From positions 29,962-93,961 of the forward strand of contig JAZJXO010000010.1 of the NCBI GenBank assembly GCA_040390855.1: 64,000 bases of DNA, in the 5' to 3' direction. The DNA comes from Parvibaculum sp040390855 (GTDB taxonomy: Bacteria > Pseudomonadota > Alphaproteobacteria > Parvibaculales > Parvibaculaceae). A program made the translations under genes and the position numbers. The notes beneath the pieces are model-generated. The model was not told where the DNA came from and made no database searches. It was given only the letters and a program-made list of their open reading frames with translations. Positions 1-8,339 of this stretch are shown here, in pieces (positions within the stretch are counted from its first letter, which is position 1; each line of letters opens with the position of its first letter).

Positions 1-512
1 TTCGGGATTTCACGGTAGCGCGGATTGGTAATGAGCAACTCGTTATTTGCATCCTCACCTTGCCTCGCGAGCGGCGCAGGTATCGCGCCTGCTTTTTGCG
101 CGGCATGAGAGGTGGGCGTTGCTTCGGATGCCTGTTGAGCCTGAAGTGTTGGTGTCGGCTTCAGGACAAGTTCAGCTTTTTCGACGACCGGCAGACGTGC
201 TGGCTTGGGCACATCGGGCTTCACGAGTGGCATATAAAGCTCGTTCATTTTTGTAACCGGCTTTGTCACAACAGGTTTTACAGCCGGATCCGAGGGTATC
301 ATATCGACCATGACGACAGCATCCGTTTCAGGTCCGCCGAGCGATACGCTGCGATCAGGCATCATCGCCATAATGGCAAGACCGAGCGCCACGTGAGCGG
401 CGAACGAGGTCGCCATCGACATTTGCACACTACGCGAGCGGAAAGACACGACCGAGGAACTGCCATCCTGTCCGTACATTGTTGTTGCTATGCGTTGGGC
501 GACCCCGTCCAT
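1..512 (-). CDS. tonB: TonB-type energy transducer, 3' end beyond the window
   Basis: Inner-membrane protein that couples ExbB/ExbD energy to outer-membrane receptors. The reverse strand is open from an ATG at 512 to the window edge, about 170 codons. A short N-terminal cytoplasmic part is followed by one hydrophobic segment around residues 28-50 (VALGLAIMAMM) and then a periplasmic stretch rich in Pro, Lys and Val (KPVVTKPVTK, LVKPDVPKPARLP), the usual TonB spacer. The C-terminal receptor-binding domain lies outside the window. An AAAGGGG ribosome binding site precedes the ATG, and only 12 bases separate it from the stop of the heme receptor gene, so it is probably the third gene of the hemP-receptor operon. 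The family call rests on architecture and context because the diagnostic C-terminal domain is not visible. Confidence 0.75.
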   Translation of the reverse strand, partial: MDGVAQRIATTMYGQDGSSSVVSFRSRSVQMSMATSFAAHVALGLAIMAMMPDRSVSLGGPETDAVVMVDMIPSDPAVKPVVTKPVTKMNELYMPLVKPDVPKPARLPVVEKAELVLKPTPTLQAQQASEATPTSHAAQKAGAIPAPLARQGEDANNELLITNPRYREIP

Positions 513-524
513 TGTCACACCCCT

Positions 525-2735
525 TTAGAAGCGGACAGTTGTGTTGACGGCGAAGTTACGGCCCGGCTGGCTATAACGATCAAGCACTGTGCTGTTGAAG
601 GCCATACCGCGCACGTCCTGTGACATCCAATATTTTTCATCAAACAGGTTGTAGACACCGGCATTCATCGTGAAATCAGGCATGACTTCGACATAGGCCG
701 TGAGATCAACCGTCGTGTATTCCGGCGCTTCAAACTGGGCGGTTGCCGCAGGACTCACGCGACTATGCTGCCATGCATGAGTGGCCGTGAGCGACGTGCC
801 CCAGTATTCGGACGCGTAACCCACGCCACCGATAACCTTCACCGGATCAACACTGTCGATGGATGAATGGTTGCCCGTGTTTTCACCATAGGCATAAGCA
901 ATGCTGCTCACGAGAGACCATTGCGGCAGAATACGGTATTCACCTTTGGCTTCGGCACCATAGATCACAACATCAGGAATGTTCTGGTACTGGAAAGCCG
1001 TGAGGCCGCCAGGCAGCGTACCCGCAGGCAACGTCACTGTGTCGATGAAATCGGTGTAGCGGTTGTAAAAGACAGCGGTTGAGAAACTACTGCCGTCTGA
1101 ATATTTTCCACGCAACCCGCTTTCGACCCCGTTGCTCTGTTCGGGCTTCAGGTCCGGATTGGGCAAAATGCCGTAGAGCTGCGCGAAGTTTGAGAAGCTC
1201 TGGTTGGCGCTGTCATAGGGCGGCAGGCGATAGCCATGTGCGTATTGCGCATAGGTCATGTAATTGTCATTGAAAGCATAAGTCACACCAAGTTTCGGCG
1301 AGGCGTGCCACTCGGAAAACTTGGAAACCGGACCGCCAAGCGAATTTGCATACATCTGATCGGCGTGCGGCGTCATTTCGAAGTAATCAAGACGCGCACC
1401 CGGCGTGACTGTCCAGTTTCCGAACGAGATTTCATCCTGTCCATAAAAACCGAATTTCAAGAGATCGTTGTCGGGAAAGGTTTTGTTCGGAAACTGTTCA
1501 CCGCCAACAAACGTCGTGCCACCTGTCATGGACGGATAGGCGTATTGGGTCCGGTAGCGCGGACGCTCGGTTTCCGAGTATTCAATATTCGCGCCATAGG
1601 TGAGTTCGTGGAGCAAATCACCGAAATTGAACGATGAATTCAGTTGCACTTCACCGCCGTAAATATCCTGTATGAAGCTGAAGTCCGAAACTCGGAAGAA
1701 CGTGCCATTGGTGCGTATCTGTTCGGAATGTTCATTGCGGTCCATCTTCGTATAGAAGGCTTTGAGTTCCAGACGATCAACGAAACCAAACTTGGCGTCA
1801 TGCACATAGTTCAAAGCAATACGATCGCGCTTTGTCACATCTTTGCCGGTCGACGAGGTTACCGTTATTACAGGCGGCACTGACAGATCGGTCCGCACGT
1901 TCACGTCGAGATTTTTCTCGTAGATTTCGCCGGTGAGCTTGAACGTATCAGCCGATGTCGCATTCCAGATGAGCTTGCCGAGGAAACTTGTCGTATCAAT
2001 ATCCATCGGGTTGTTTTTGATACCGAGGCCGGTCGCGACCGAACCTTCCGACTTTGTTTCATGGCCGTCACGACGCGTTACGATGCCCAGAATTTCAAAA
2101 TCACCGACGCGGGCGGCCCCTGTCGCGGACTTGAGAAAACTTTCATCAGCGCTTGAATAGCCAAGTTTCAGCGCGCCGTACCAGTCCTTGCCCACCATAT
2201 CGAGATAGTCGGACGGATCTTTGGAGACATAGGCCACAACGCCGCCGATGGCATCGCTGCCGTATAGAACAGAAGCCGGCCCGCGCACGATTTCGATGCG
2301 CTTCAACGTGTCAATATCAACCGTGTCACGCGAATAGCCGTTGGGCGTGCCGAAGTTCGAGCCCGGAAAATCGGGAATGGTCTGGCCGTCCAGCAGCATC
2401 AATACGCGGTTGTTTTCAATACCTCGGATCGAATAACCACCCGTACCACCACGCGTCGGCTGGTTGCTAACGGCAACGCCGGGCTCATAGCGGACAGCGT
2501 CAAGAATGCTATGGGCACCCTGACGCTCCAGCGTCTCAGCGTCGATCACAGAGACTGTGCCAGCGATGTTGTTGATCGCTTCTGGGTTACGTGTTGCTGT
2601 CGTCGTCACGACATCAAGTTGGGTCGCGGTTGCGGCTTTGTTAGTGGCCGTTACAGGTTCTGCCGCCTGGGCGGCATTGATTGCCAGCACAGATGTAGCG
2701 GCGAAAAGAAAAAAAGAGAATTTGATGCGCGTCAT
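525..2735 (-). CDS. TonB-dependent heme/hemoglobin receptor
   Basis: Outer-membrane beta-barrel receptor of 736 residues for heme or hemoproteins. It starts with a signal peptide (about residues 1-24, ending AAQAA), then a TonB-box-like DVVTTTATR near residue 41 and a plug domain with the typical IRGIENNRVLMLLDG and IEIVRGPASVLYGSDAIGG motifs. The barrel ends in Phe (NTTVRF), as expected for outer-membrane insertion. Near residues 500-540 it carries YRLP and NPDL, matching the paired FRAP/NPNL motifs of heme receptors; I see no His between them, where several heme receptors have one. hemP lies upstream and tonB 12 bases downstream. This fits the hemoglobin/transferrin/lactoferrin receptor family; heme as substrate is inferred mainly from hemP. 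Confidence 0.9.
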   Translation of the reverse strand: MTRIKFSFFLFAATSVLAINAAQAAEPVTATNKAATATQLDVVTTTATRNPEAINNIAGTVSVIDAETLERQGAHSILDAVRYEPGVAVSNQPTRGGTGGYSIRGIENNRVLMLLDGQTIPDFPGSNFGTPNGYSRDTVDIDTLKRIEIVRGPASVLYGSDAIGGVVAYVSKDPSDYLDMVGKDWYGALKLGYSSADESFLKSATGAARVGDFEILGIVTRRDGHETKSEGSVATGLGIKNNPMDIDTTSFLGKLIWNATSADTFKLTGEIYEKNLDVNVRTDLSVPPVITVTSSTGKDVTKRDRIALNYVHDAKFGFVDRLELKAFYTKMDRNEHSEQIRTNGTFFRVSDFSFIQDIYGGEVQLNSSFNFGDLLHELTYGANIEYSETERPRYRTQYAYPSMTGGTTFVGGEQFPNKTFPDNDLLKFGFYGQDEISFGNWTVTPGARLDYFEMTPHADQMYANSLGGPVSKFSEWHASPKLGVTYAFNDNYMTYAQYAHGYRLPPYDSANQSFSNFAQLYGILPNPDLKPEQSNGVESGLRGKYSDGSSFSTAVFYNRYTDFIDTVTLPAGTLPGGLTAFQYQNIPDVVIYGAEAKGEYRILPQWSLVSSIAYAYGENTGNHSSIDSVDPVKVIGGVGYASEYWGTSLTATHAWQHSRVSPAATAQFEAPEYTTVDLTAYVEVMPDFTMNAGVYNLFDEKYWMSQDVRGMAFNSTVLDRYSQPGRNFAVNTTVRF

Positions 2736-2875
2736 TTATCCAGTTCCAAACTCAGTTCCAAGAGATGCGGGTGTCGTGGAGCATTCCTGGCTGGCTACGC
2801 GTCACATCCGTGGCGGATGTTGGTGTTTGGCTGGCTTGGTCGCTTATGGGTCGTCAGTCGGGCGGCTTAAGAGGC

Positions 2876-3073
2876 TTATTTGATCAGGATCAGTTTGTTG
2901 CTTGCGGTGATGCAAAGCCGGTAACGTTCTTCACCATGTGCGATGATCACTTCGCGTTTGCCGTCGAAAAGATCGTGGCTGGAGACCTGCCGGACTCCAC
3001 GCGGAGTATCCATTTCGGCCCCTGTATCGAGCAAACTCACGGTGGGATCGGGCGTAACCGCTTGCCCTTTCAT
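2876..3073 (-). CDS. hemP: Hemin uptake protein HemP
   Basis: Small cytoplasmic protein of 65 residues. The C-terminal half (SSHDLFDGKREVIIAH, then GEERYRLCITASNKLILIK) fits the HemP/HmuP signature of an aliphatic-rich strand, an H-x-GE-x-YRL core and a terminal KLIL-K. In rhizobia and Burkholderia, family members promote expression of the downstream heme receptor under iron limitation, acting together with an iron regulator. The start codon has a GGAG ribosome binding site, and a Fur-like box lies 21 bases upstream. It is the first gene of the minus-strand heme uptake operon, with about 140 bases before the receptor gene. Confidence 0.88.
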   Translation of the reverse strand: MKGQAVTPDPTVSLLDTGAEMDTPRGVRQVSSHDLFDGKREVIIAHGEERYRLCITASNKLILIK

Positions 3074-3093
3074 TGCTAAACTCCAGTTATAAT

Positions 3094-3112
3094 AATAATG
3101 ACTCTCAATATC
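3094..3112 (-). promoter_or_regulatory. Fur-like iron box controlling the heme uptake operon
   Basis: Read on the minus strand the site is GATATTGAGAGTCATTATT, which matches the classical 19-base Fur consensus at 15 of 19 positions. It ends 21 bases before the hemP start codon, inside an AT-rich stretch that must also hold the promoter. Binding by Fur or another iron regulator would repress hemP, the receptor and tonB when iron is sufficient. The match is seen directly; the identity of the regulator is inferred. Confidence 0.8.
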
Positions 3113-3242
3113 AGAATAAGATTATGGACGCAACCCGTCATTCGGGAGATCCGCCTTACTCGGCAGACCCGTTGCAATAATGACAATCAACTCATGTCGT
3201 CAGGGACTTTATTCAAGCCCCAAAAGGGCAGAAAACTGCGCT

Positions 3243-4445
3243 TTACCAATGACCCATCTGCGCCAGATGGGCTTTCTTGATTTTCTTGGCCAGCGACCAT
3301 TTGTGCACTTCGGTCGGGCCGTCATAGATGCGGAAGGCGCGGACTTCGCGGAAGAGCTGTTCGACAATCGTGTCGCGCGACACGCCGAGACCGCCCATGA
3401 CCTGTACACAGCGGTCAGCGACGCGGAAGAGTGCTTCGGAAACCGACACTTTGGTCATGGAGCTTTCAACATTGCCGTCAGCGCCTGTGTCGAGCACCGA
3501 GGCACACCAGTCGATCATCAGTTCGGATTGCTTGAGGTCGATCTGGTTCTCCGCCAGCATGAAACCCACACCCTCATGGTCGATCAGCAACTTACCGAAA
3601 GCTTCGCGCTTGCAGGCATAGGCGGTTGCGATTTCCTGCGCGCGGATCGCAACGCCGTACCAGCGCATACAATGGGATAGACGAGCGGGCGCGAGACGCA
3701 TTTGCGCGAAGCGGAACCCCTGTCCCGGTTCACCGAGCATCTGATCTGCGGGCACACGCAGATTGTCAATCGTCACTTCCGAATGGCCGCCCGGCATGGA
3801 GCTGTCGATTGTATCAATCACGCGGTCGATCCTGATCGCGGGGTCCGGTAGATCGACGAGGAACATGCAGGCGCCCTTGTCGGAATTGGCCATGACGATG
3901 CCGACCTTCGCGCCCGATGCCCCTGTAATATAGGTTTTACGGCCATTGATAATCCAGTGATTGCCGTCCATCACGGCCTGCGTTTTCATCATTGACGGAT
4001 CAGAGCCTGCACCTGAAACGCTATGCGGCTCGGTCATAAAGAAAGCCGAGCGCGCATTGCCTGAGACGAGCGGATCAAGAAAGCGTTTCTTCTGTTCGGC
4101 ACTGGCGGCAAGGCCCAGCAGAAACATATTGCCTTCGTCGGGCGCCATCGTGTTGCAAGCGACCGGCCCCAAGGGCGAAAGACCAGATTTCTTCAAAATA
4201 TATGCCGTTTCAAGCTGGCTGAAATGCGAGCCGTCCTTGCGGATATGCGGCGTCATCACACCGGCTTTGTTAGCAAGGACACGCAACTCCGCAACAAGGT
4301 CTTCGCTAGGTCCGTGCGACCCAGACCGCGGGTCACGCTCGTAAGGCGCGACTGTGCCGCGCACAAAGGCTTCGACCCTGTCGCCCATGGCGATGGCCGC
4401 TTCGGAAATTGTCTTTGAATGATGGCTCGTCATGTGATGCGTCAA
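3243..4445 (-). CDS. Acyl-CoA dehydrogenase, ACAD10/11-like
   Basis: Flavoprotein of 400 residues that should introduce the alpha-beta double bond into an acyl-CoA. The acyl-CoA dehydrogenase fold is visible as the FAD-contact motif FFMTEPHSVSGAGSDPS, the WIINGRKTYITGA strand and a C-terminal QVMGGLGVSRDTIVEQLFREVRAFRIYDGPTEVHK segment carrying the likely catalytic Glu. The divergent N-terminal third and the GPTEVH ending resemble ACAD10/11-type enzymes more than short-chain ones. ATG codons at residues 1 and 5 are both possible starts. It stands alone: the neighbour upstream on the strand, the glutamine synthetase-like gene, is about 100 bases away and the hemP operon is transcribed away from it. 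Substrate unknown. Confidence 0.85.
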   Translation of the reverse strand: MTHHMTSHHSKTISEAAIAMGDRVEAFVRGTVAPYERDPRSGSHGPSEDLVAELRVLANKAGVMTPHIRKDGSHFSQLETAYILKKSGLSPLGPVACNTMAPDEGNMFLLGLAASAEQKKRFLDPLVSGNARSAFFMTEPHSVSGAGSDPSMMKTQAVMDGNHWIINGRKTYITGASGAKVGIVMANSDKGACMFLVDLPDPAIRIDRVIDTIDSSMPGGHSEVTIDNLRVPADQMLGEPGQGFRFAQMRLAPARLSHCMRWYGVAIRAQEIATAYACKREAFGKLLIDHEGVGFMLAENQIDLKQSELMIDWCASVLDTGADGNVESSMTKVSVSEALFRVADRCVQVMGGLGVSRDTIVEQLFREVRAFRIYDGPTEVHKWSLAKKIKKAHLAQMGHW

Positions 4446-4547
4446 TCTTTTTAATTTGCCTTGGCCCAGAGGCGTCGCCAGCTTTTAACGGATTTCCTGC
4501 TGCAATATCATCTGTAGTCTGAACTATATAAAGGTGTCAGAGAGAGT

Positions 4548-5912
4548 TCAGGCGTTGCGGAGATACCACGTGAAGTCAAGATCGCTCACCGCCGCGAAGA
4601 AGCGGTCACATTCGGCTTCCTTGATGGTGAGAAAGATGTTGGTGAAAGTTTCGCCCAGACGCTCTTTCAGGAAGTCCGAACCGCGCGCGACTTCGAGTGC
4701 CTTCCACCAGTTGACGGGCAATGTTGCGGGACGGTCGCTGTAACCATCGCCGACAACGGGTGTGCTCGGTGCGATCTTCTCGTCGAGACCTTTGGCGATA
4801 CCGGCGAGGACGGTGGCGAGCACAACGTAAGGATTGGCGTCGGCGCCCGAGACGCGATGTTCGAGATGCCGCGTCTCGGGTCTGCCCGCTGTGACGCGCA
4901 GAGGCACGGTGCGATTGTCAAAAGCCCAGGCGGGGGCCATGGGCGCATAGGAATTGCGACGGAAGCGACGGAAGGAATTGGCGTTCGGGGCGAAGATCGC
5001 CATGCTCTCGGCCATCGTCGCTTCGAGCCCGCCGATGGCATGAGCCAAATGCGGTGTGAGATTTGCGCCCTCGCCGGCAAAGAGGTTTCCGGTTGTGTCG
5101 TCAGCGAGCGAGACATGGATGTGCAGACCGCTGCCTGACAATTCGGCATAGGGCTTTGCCATGAAGGTCGCGACATAACCATGCTGGTCAGCAATACCTT
5201 TGACGAGACGCTTGAAGAGAATGGCATCGTCGGCGGCGCGCATCGCGTCGGCCCGGTGGGACAGCACGATTTCAAATTGTCCCGGTGCATATTCCGAAAT
5301 CAGGGTGCGCGCGGGCAGGCCCATCTTTTTTGCACCGGCAAAGACATCGTTGAGAAAGGCTGAAAAATCTTCCAGATCCTGCATCAGACAGGCCTGAAGA
5401 TGCTGCGGTGTAAACCCGTTGGGGGCCTGTGGCGGCTTTGCTTTTCCACTGCGCAGGATATCGCGGTCGATCAGATAGAATTCAAGTTCGACGGCGACAA
5501 CGGGCGTCAATCCGCGCCTTTCGAAGTCGGCGACCACGCGAGCGAGCGCGTGGCGCGGATCGGCTTGCGTCGGCGAGCCGTCGACTTCATAGCTCTCCAG
5601 AATGAGCTGCGCCGTCGGCACTGTTGACCATGGCAGATGTGACAGTGTGCCAGCAACCGGATGATAGGGCCGGTCGCTGTCGCCTTCCTCCCAGACGAGG
5701 CCGGTTTCAAGAACGTCCGCACCAAGAATATCAAGCGACTGAATGGAGCAAGGCAATGGCCGCCCGTCACGATAGGCGGTGAGAAGCTCTTCCGGGCGCA
5801 GGATTTTGCCACGCGCGACACCGGACGGGTCGGTGAGAAATGCCTGATATTGCACCATCTCGGGGTGATCTGCCATAAAGGCAGCGGCCTCCGCTTCTGT
5901 TCCACGCGCCAT
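4548..5912 (-). CDS. Glutamine synthetase family ligase, PuuA-like
   Basis: ATP-dependent ligase of 454 residues that joins an amine to the gamma-carboxyl of glutamate. The GS beta-grasp region (residues ~20-110) precedes the catalytic domain with VELEFYLID (metal-binding Glu), SEYAPGQFEI, the GSGLHIHVSL nucleotide and ammonium region, NSFRRFRRNSYAP and the RLEHR-like RHLEHRVSG segment. Lack of a standard adenylylation site and pairing with an aminotransferase place it with gamma-glutamyl-amine ligases (PuuA type) rather than housekeeping GlnA. I chose the ATG at 5912 because GGAGAG lies 8 bases ahead, within the end of the aminotransferase gene; an in-frame start 24 bases upstream exists. 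The two genes are two bases apart, so probably cotranscribed for amine or polyamine catabolism. Confidence 0.87.
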   Translation of the reverse strand: MARGTEAEAAAFMADHPEMVQYQAFLTDPSGVARGKILRPEELLTAYRDGRPLPCSIQSLDILGADVLETGLVWEEGDSDRPYHPVAGTLSHLPWSTVPTAQLILESYEVDGSPTQADPRHALARVVADFERRGLTPVVAVELEFYLIDRDILRSGKAKPPQAPNGFTPQHLQACLMQDLEDFSAFLNDVFAGAKKMGLPARTLISEYAPGQFEIVLSHRADAMRAADDAILFKRLVKGIADQHGYVATFMAKPYAELSGSGLHIHVSLADDTTGNLFAGEGANLTPHLAHAIGGLEATMAESMAIFAPNANSFRRFRRNSYAPMAPAWAFDNRTVPLRVTAGRPETRHLEHRVSGADANPYVVLATVLAGIAKGLDEKIAPSTPVVGDGYSDRPATLPVNWWKALEVARGSDFLKERLGETFTNIFLTIKEAECDRFFAAVSDLDFTWYLRNA

Positions 5913-5914
5913 CT

Positions 5915-7285
5915 CTACATCTCTCCCTTGCCGCAAAGCTGCGCCATTGCGGCATCAAAACATTCTATCAAATACATCACATCGGCGCGCGTCGTTGTCG
6001 GTGCCACCAATGTCATATTGTGGAAGGGGGTGACAAGCACATTGCGGTTGAGAAGATAAAGATGCATGGCGCGTTCAACCTCCGCGTCCATGCTTGCCGC
6101 CGCCTCTTTGCCGTTGCGCAAGGGTGTTGGCGAAAAGACAAGCTCGGCGCGCGCCCCGATTTGCATGACGCTCCAAGGGAGGCCGTGGCCTGCCACTGCT
6201 TTGCGCAAACCGGTCGCGAGGGCTTGCGCGAGCGAGGTCATATGCGTATAGGCCTCTTCTGTCATCACCTCTTCGAGACAGGCCCGCATAGCGGCGAGCG
6301 CGAGCATGTTGCCCGACAGTGTCGTGCCGATGCCGGAATAGCCCGGCACTTTGGTGTCGAGCACATGAGCCATGGCTTTATTGATTTCTTCGCTGAAGCC
6401 GAAGACGGCGGCGGGGAGGCCGCCCGCCACGGGCTTGCCGAGGACAAAGAAATCGGGCGCGAGATCATGGGAACGCGTGTAGCCGCCATAGCCGGTCGAG
6501 ATCGTATGCGTCTCGTCGATGCAGAAGAGGGCGCCGTGTTTTCTGGCGAGGTCCATCAACGCGGGGATGAAACCTTTATCAGGGAGCACCATGGCTGTAT
6601 TCGTCAGCGCAGGCTCGGTGAGAACGAGTGCCACATCGCCTTTGGCAAGCAATGCCTCTACCGCCGCGAGATCGTTGAAGGGGGCGACGACGCTCGTTGC
6701 GGCAATGTCGGTGACTTGTCCTAGGAGGCTCGGCTTCATCACCGTCTTGGCGCCTTCAAGTTTCACAAAGGCGTCTTCGACCTGACCGTGATAGCAACCG
6801 TCGAAGACCAAAACTTTCGGGCGCTTTGTGAGCGCGCGGGCCCAGCGAACGACAGCGCGGTTGGCATCGCTCGCTGTTGCTGTGACCTGCCAGAAGGGGA
6901 GACCGAAACGCGAGGCGAGAAGCGCGCCGACTTTTGCGGTGAGGTCCGAAGGCAGCATGGTCGTCATGCCGTTTGCCGCCTGCGCTGCAATGGCGCGGGC
7001 GACGGGCGGCGGTGAATGGCCGAACATCGCGCCGGTATCGCCGAGACAAAAATCGGCATAGGTGTGGCCGTCGACATCCGTGACATGAGAGCCGCTGGCG
7101 CCTGTCACAAAAAGCGGGAAAGGCGTTTCCCAATCGAGCATCCAATGCAGGGGGACGCCACCCGGAAAATGGGCGCCCGCGACCCCTGCCAATTCACGCG
7201 AGCGCGGATTGCGCAAGGCGAAGGCTTCGCGCTCTGCCGCTATCATCGCTTCGGCACGTTGGCGGATTGCAGGGGACATGGGCAT
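5915..7285 (-). CDS. Class III aminotransferase, PLP-dependent
   Basis: Fold-type I aminotransferase of 456 residues, related to the glutamate-1-semialdehyde aminomutase and omega-transaminase group. Visible landmarks are the N-terminal substrate-side segment HFPGGVPLHWM, the GHSPPPVARAI region, FDGCYHGQVEDAF, the cofactor Asp region LFCIDETHT, and the PLP lysine in FFVLGKPVAGGLPAAVFG. It ends two bases before the glutamine synthetase-like gene and both are transcribed away from an MBL-fold hydrolase. With that ligase as partner, the likely role is deamination of an amine or gamma-glutamylated amine. Whether it acts on polyamines, short alkylamines or beta-amino acids cannot be told from sequence. 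Confidence 0.87.
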   Translation of the reverse strand: MPMSPAIRQRAEAMIAAEREAFALRNPRSRELAGVAGAHFPGGVPLHWMLDWETPFPLFVTGASGSHVTDVDGHTYADFCLGDTGAMFGHSPPPVARAIAAQAANGMTTMLPSDLTAKVGALLASRFGLPFWQVTATASDANRAVVRWARALTKRPKVLVFDGCYHGQVEDAFVKLEGAKTVMKPSLLGQVTDIAATSVVAPFNDLAAVEALLAKGDVALVLTEPALTNTAMVLPDKGFIPALMDLARKHGALFCIDETHTISTGYGGYTRSHDLAPDFFVLGKPVAGGLPAAVFGFSEEINKAMAHVLDTKVPGYSGIGTTLSGNMLALAAMRACLEEVMTEEAYTHMTSLAQALATGLRKAVAGHGLPWSVMQIGARAELVFSPTPLRNGKEAAASMDAEVERAMHLYLLNRNVLVTPFHNMTLVAPTTTRADVMYLIECFDAAMAQLCGKGEM

Positions 7286-7334
7286 CAGGGAGCTTCCGTT
7301 CTTTATGCGCTATCGTGCCAGACGACAGCCATGA

Positions 7335-7360
7335 AAATCAAATATGGAAATCAAATATGG
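7335..7360. repeat. Two 13-base tandem direct repeats in a divergent promoter region
   Basis: The sequence AAATCAAATATGG occurs twice back to back (7335-7347 and 7348-7360) in the 163-base region between the divergent aminotransferase and MBL-fold hydrolase genes. It is AT-rich against a GC-rich background and contains no gene. It could be a regulator binding site or a simple slippage duplication. Confidence 0.6.
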
Positions 7361-7448
7361 AGGGTGCGACCGCAAATGAAATTGATACTTTCAACGTAGC
7401 AACCATGTCAGCATCAAGGACACGAGCTTTCAGACGGGGTGGTTCACG

Positions 7449-8225
7449 ATGGCATTTCAAATTTGCGAAAAATGGTTCGACTTCCGCAAAGTGGATGATG
7501 ACATCACACTGATATGGGAGCCTTATGCCGATCCGCTGATCCGCTGCAATATCTGGCATATCAAAGGACGCGAGCAGGACCTGCTGGTGGATACGGGACT
7601 TGGCATTGCGAGCCTCAAACATGCCGCGCAGACTTTGTTCGACAAGCCGCTGCTTGCGCTTGCCACGCATACGCATTACGACCACACGGGCGGCTTCCAC
7701 GAATTTGAAAACCGCATCGTGCACCATTCGGAAGCGCATCTTCTTGAAACGCCATCAGATTTCTCCGGCCTTTACCGCCGCCAGATACCGGACGCGATCA
7801 TCCGATGCATCGAAGCAAGCGGCTACACGATCCCCGATGTGCTGGTGACAGCGATCCCGACATCCGGCTTCGATCCTGCGACCTATACGGTGAAGCCTGC
7901 ACCTGCACACCGCACGGTGTCTGACGGCGATGTGATCGACATAGGGCGGCGGCAGTTTTGCGTGTTACATCTGCCCGGACATTCGCCCGGCAGTATCGGT
8001 CTGTGGGAAGCCTCAAGCAGCACACTCTTTTCAGGCGATGCGATCTATGACGGACCGCTGCTGGATCAACTGCCGGAATCCAATATCCAGCATTATATCG
8101 GCACGATGCAGCGCCTGCTGAACCTGCCGGTGCGGGTGGTTCATGCCGGGCATGATCCGAGTTTTGGACGCGAGCGGCTCATCGAAATTGCACGCGGATT
8201 TCTGAGACTGCATGACGCGATCTAA
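7449..8225 (+). CDS. MBL-fold metallo-hydrolase
   Basis: Metallo-beta-lactamase-fold protein of 258 residues. The complete two-metal ligand set is present: THTHYDH (HxHxDH) near residues 75-81, the GHSPGS histidine near 178, the SGDAIYDG aspartate near 197, and the HAGHD histidine near 237. A DTGLG loop precedes the first motif, as in glyoxalase II-like and quorum-quenching-like hydrolases. The start at 7449 gives an N-terminus of normal length. It is divergent from the aminotransferase/ligase pair across a short promoter region and is followed by a broken dehydrogenase remnant. Substrate cannot be assigned; a thioester, lactone or other ester is possible. Confidence 0.88.
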   Translation: MAFQICEKWFDFRKVDDDITLIWEPYADPLIRCNIWHIKGREQDLLVDTGLGIASLKHAAQTLFDKPLLALATHTHYDHTGGFHEFENRIVHHSEAHLLETPSDFSGLYRRQIPDAIIRCIEASGYTIPDVLVTAIPTSGFDPATYTVKPAPAHRTVSDGDVIDIGRRQFCVLHLPGHSPGSIGLWEASSSTLFSGDAIYDGPLLDQLPESNIQHYIGTMQRLLNLPVRVVHAGHDPSFGRERLIEIARGFLRLHDAI

Positions 8226-8249
8226 TCTACAACAACAAGAGGTTCTGAC

Positions 8250-8315
8250 ATGACCCGCCCAACTCTCCTCCTCACGGATGCCGCGCATTTCATCGGTCCG
8301 TCTGTTGCCGGATAG
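8250..8315 (+). pseudogene. Remnant of a short-chain dehydrogenase gene (N-terminal 21 codons)
   Basis: An ATG with a nearby AGAGG ribosome binding site opens a 21-residue frame starting MTRPTLLLTDAAHFIG and stopping at TAG. The hydrophobic strand followed by a D-A-A-x-x-I-G loop resembles the first beta strand and glycine-rich turn of SDR oxidoreductases; the rest of the domain is absent. It begins 24 bases after the MBL-fold gene stops, so an intact SDR may once have been cotranscribed with it. Resemblance is inferred from a very short stretch and could be chance; a genuine small peptide is the alternative. Confidence 0.4.
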
Positions 8316-8318
8316 ACG

Positions 8319-8339
8319 GGGCGCGATTGCATCGCGCCC
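8319..8339. terminator. Hairpin between convergent genes
   Basis: A perfect 9-base-pair inverted repeat, GGGCGCGAT / ATCGCGCCC with a 3-base loop, sits between the plus-strand MBL/SDR-remnant unit and the minus-strand VWA gene, and touches the VWA stop codon. There is no long T run on either side, so it may act as a weak bidirectional terminator or as 3'-end protection. Confidence 0.5.
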
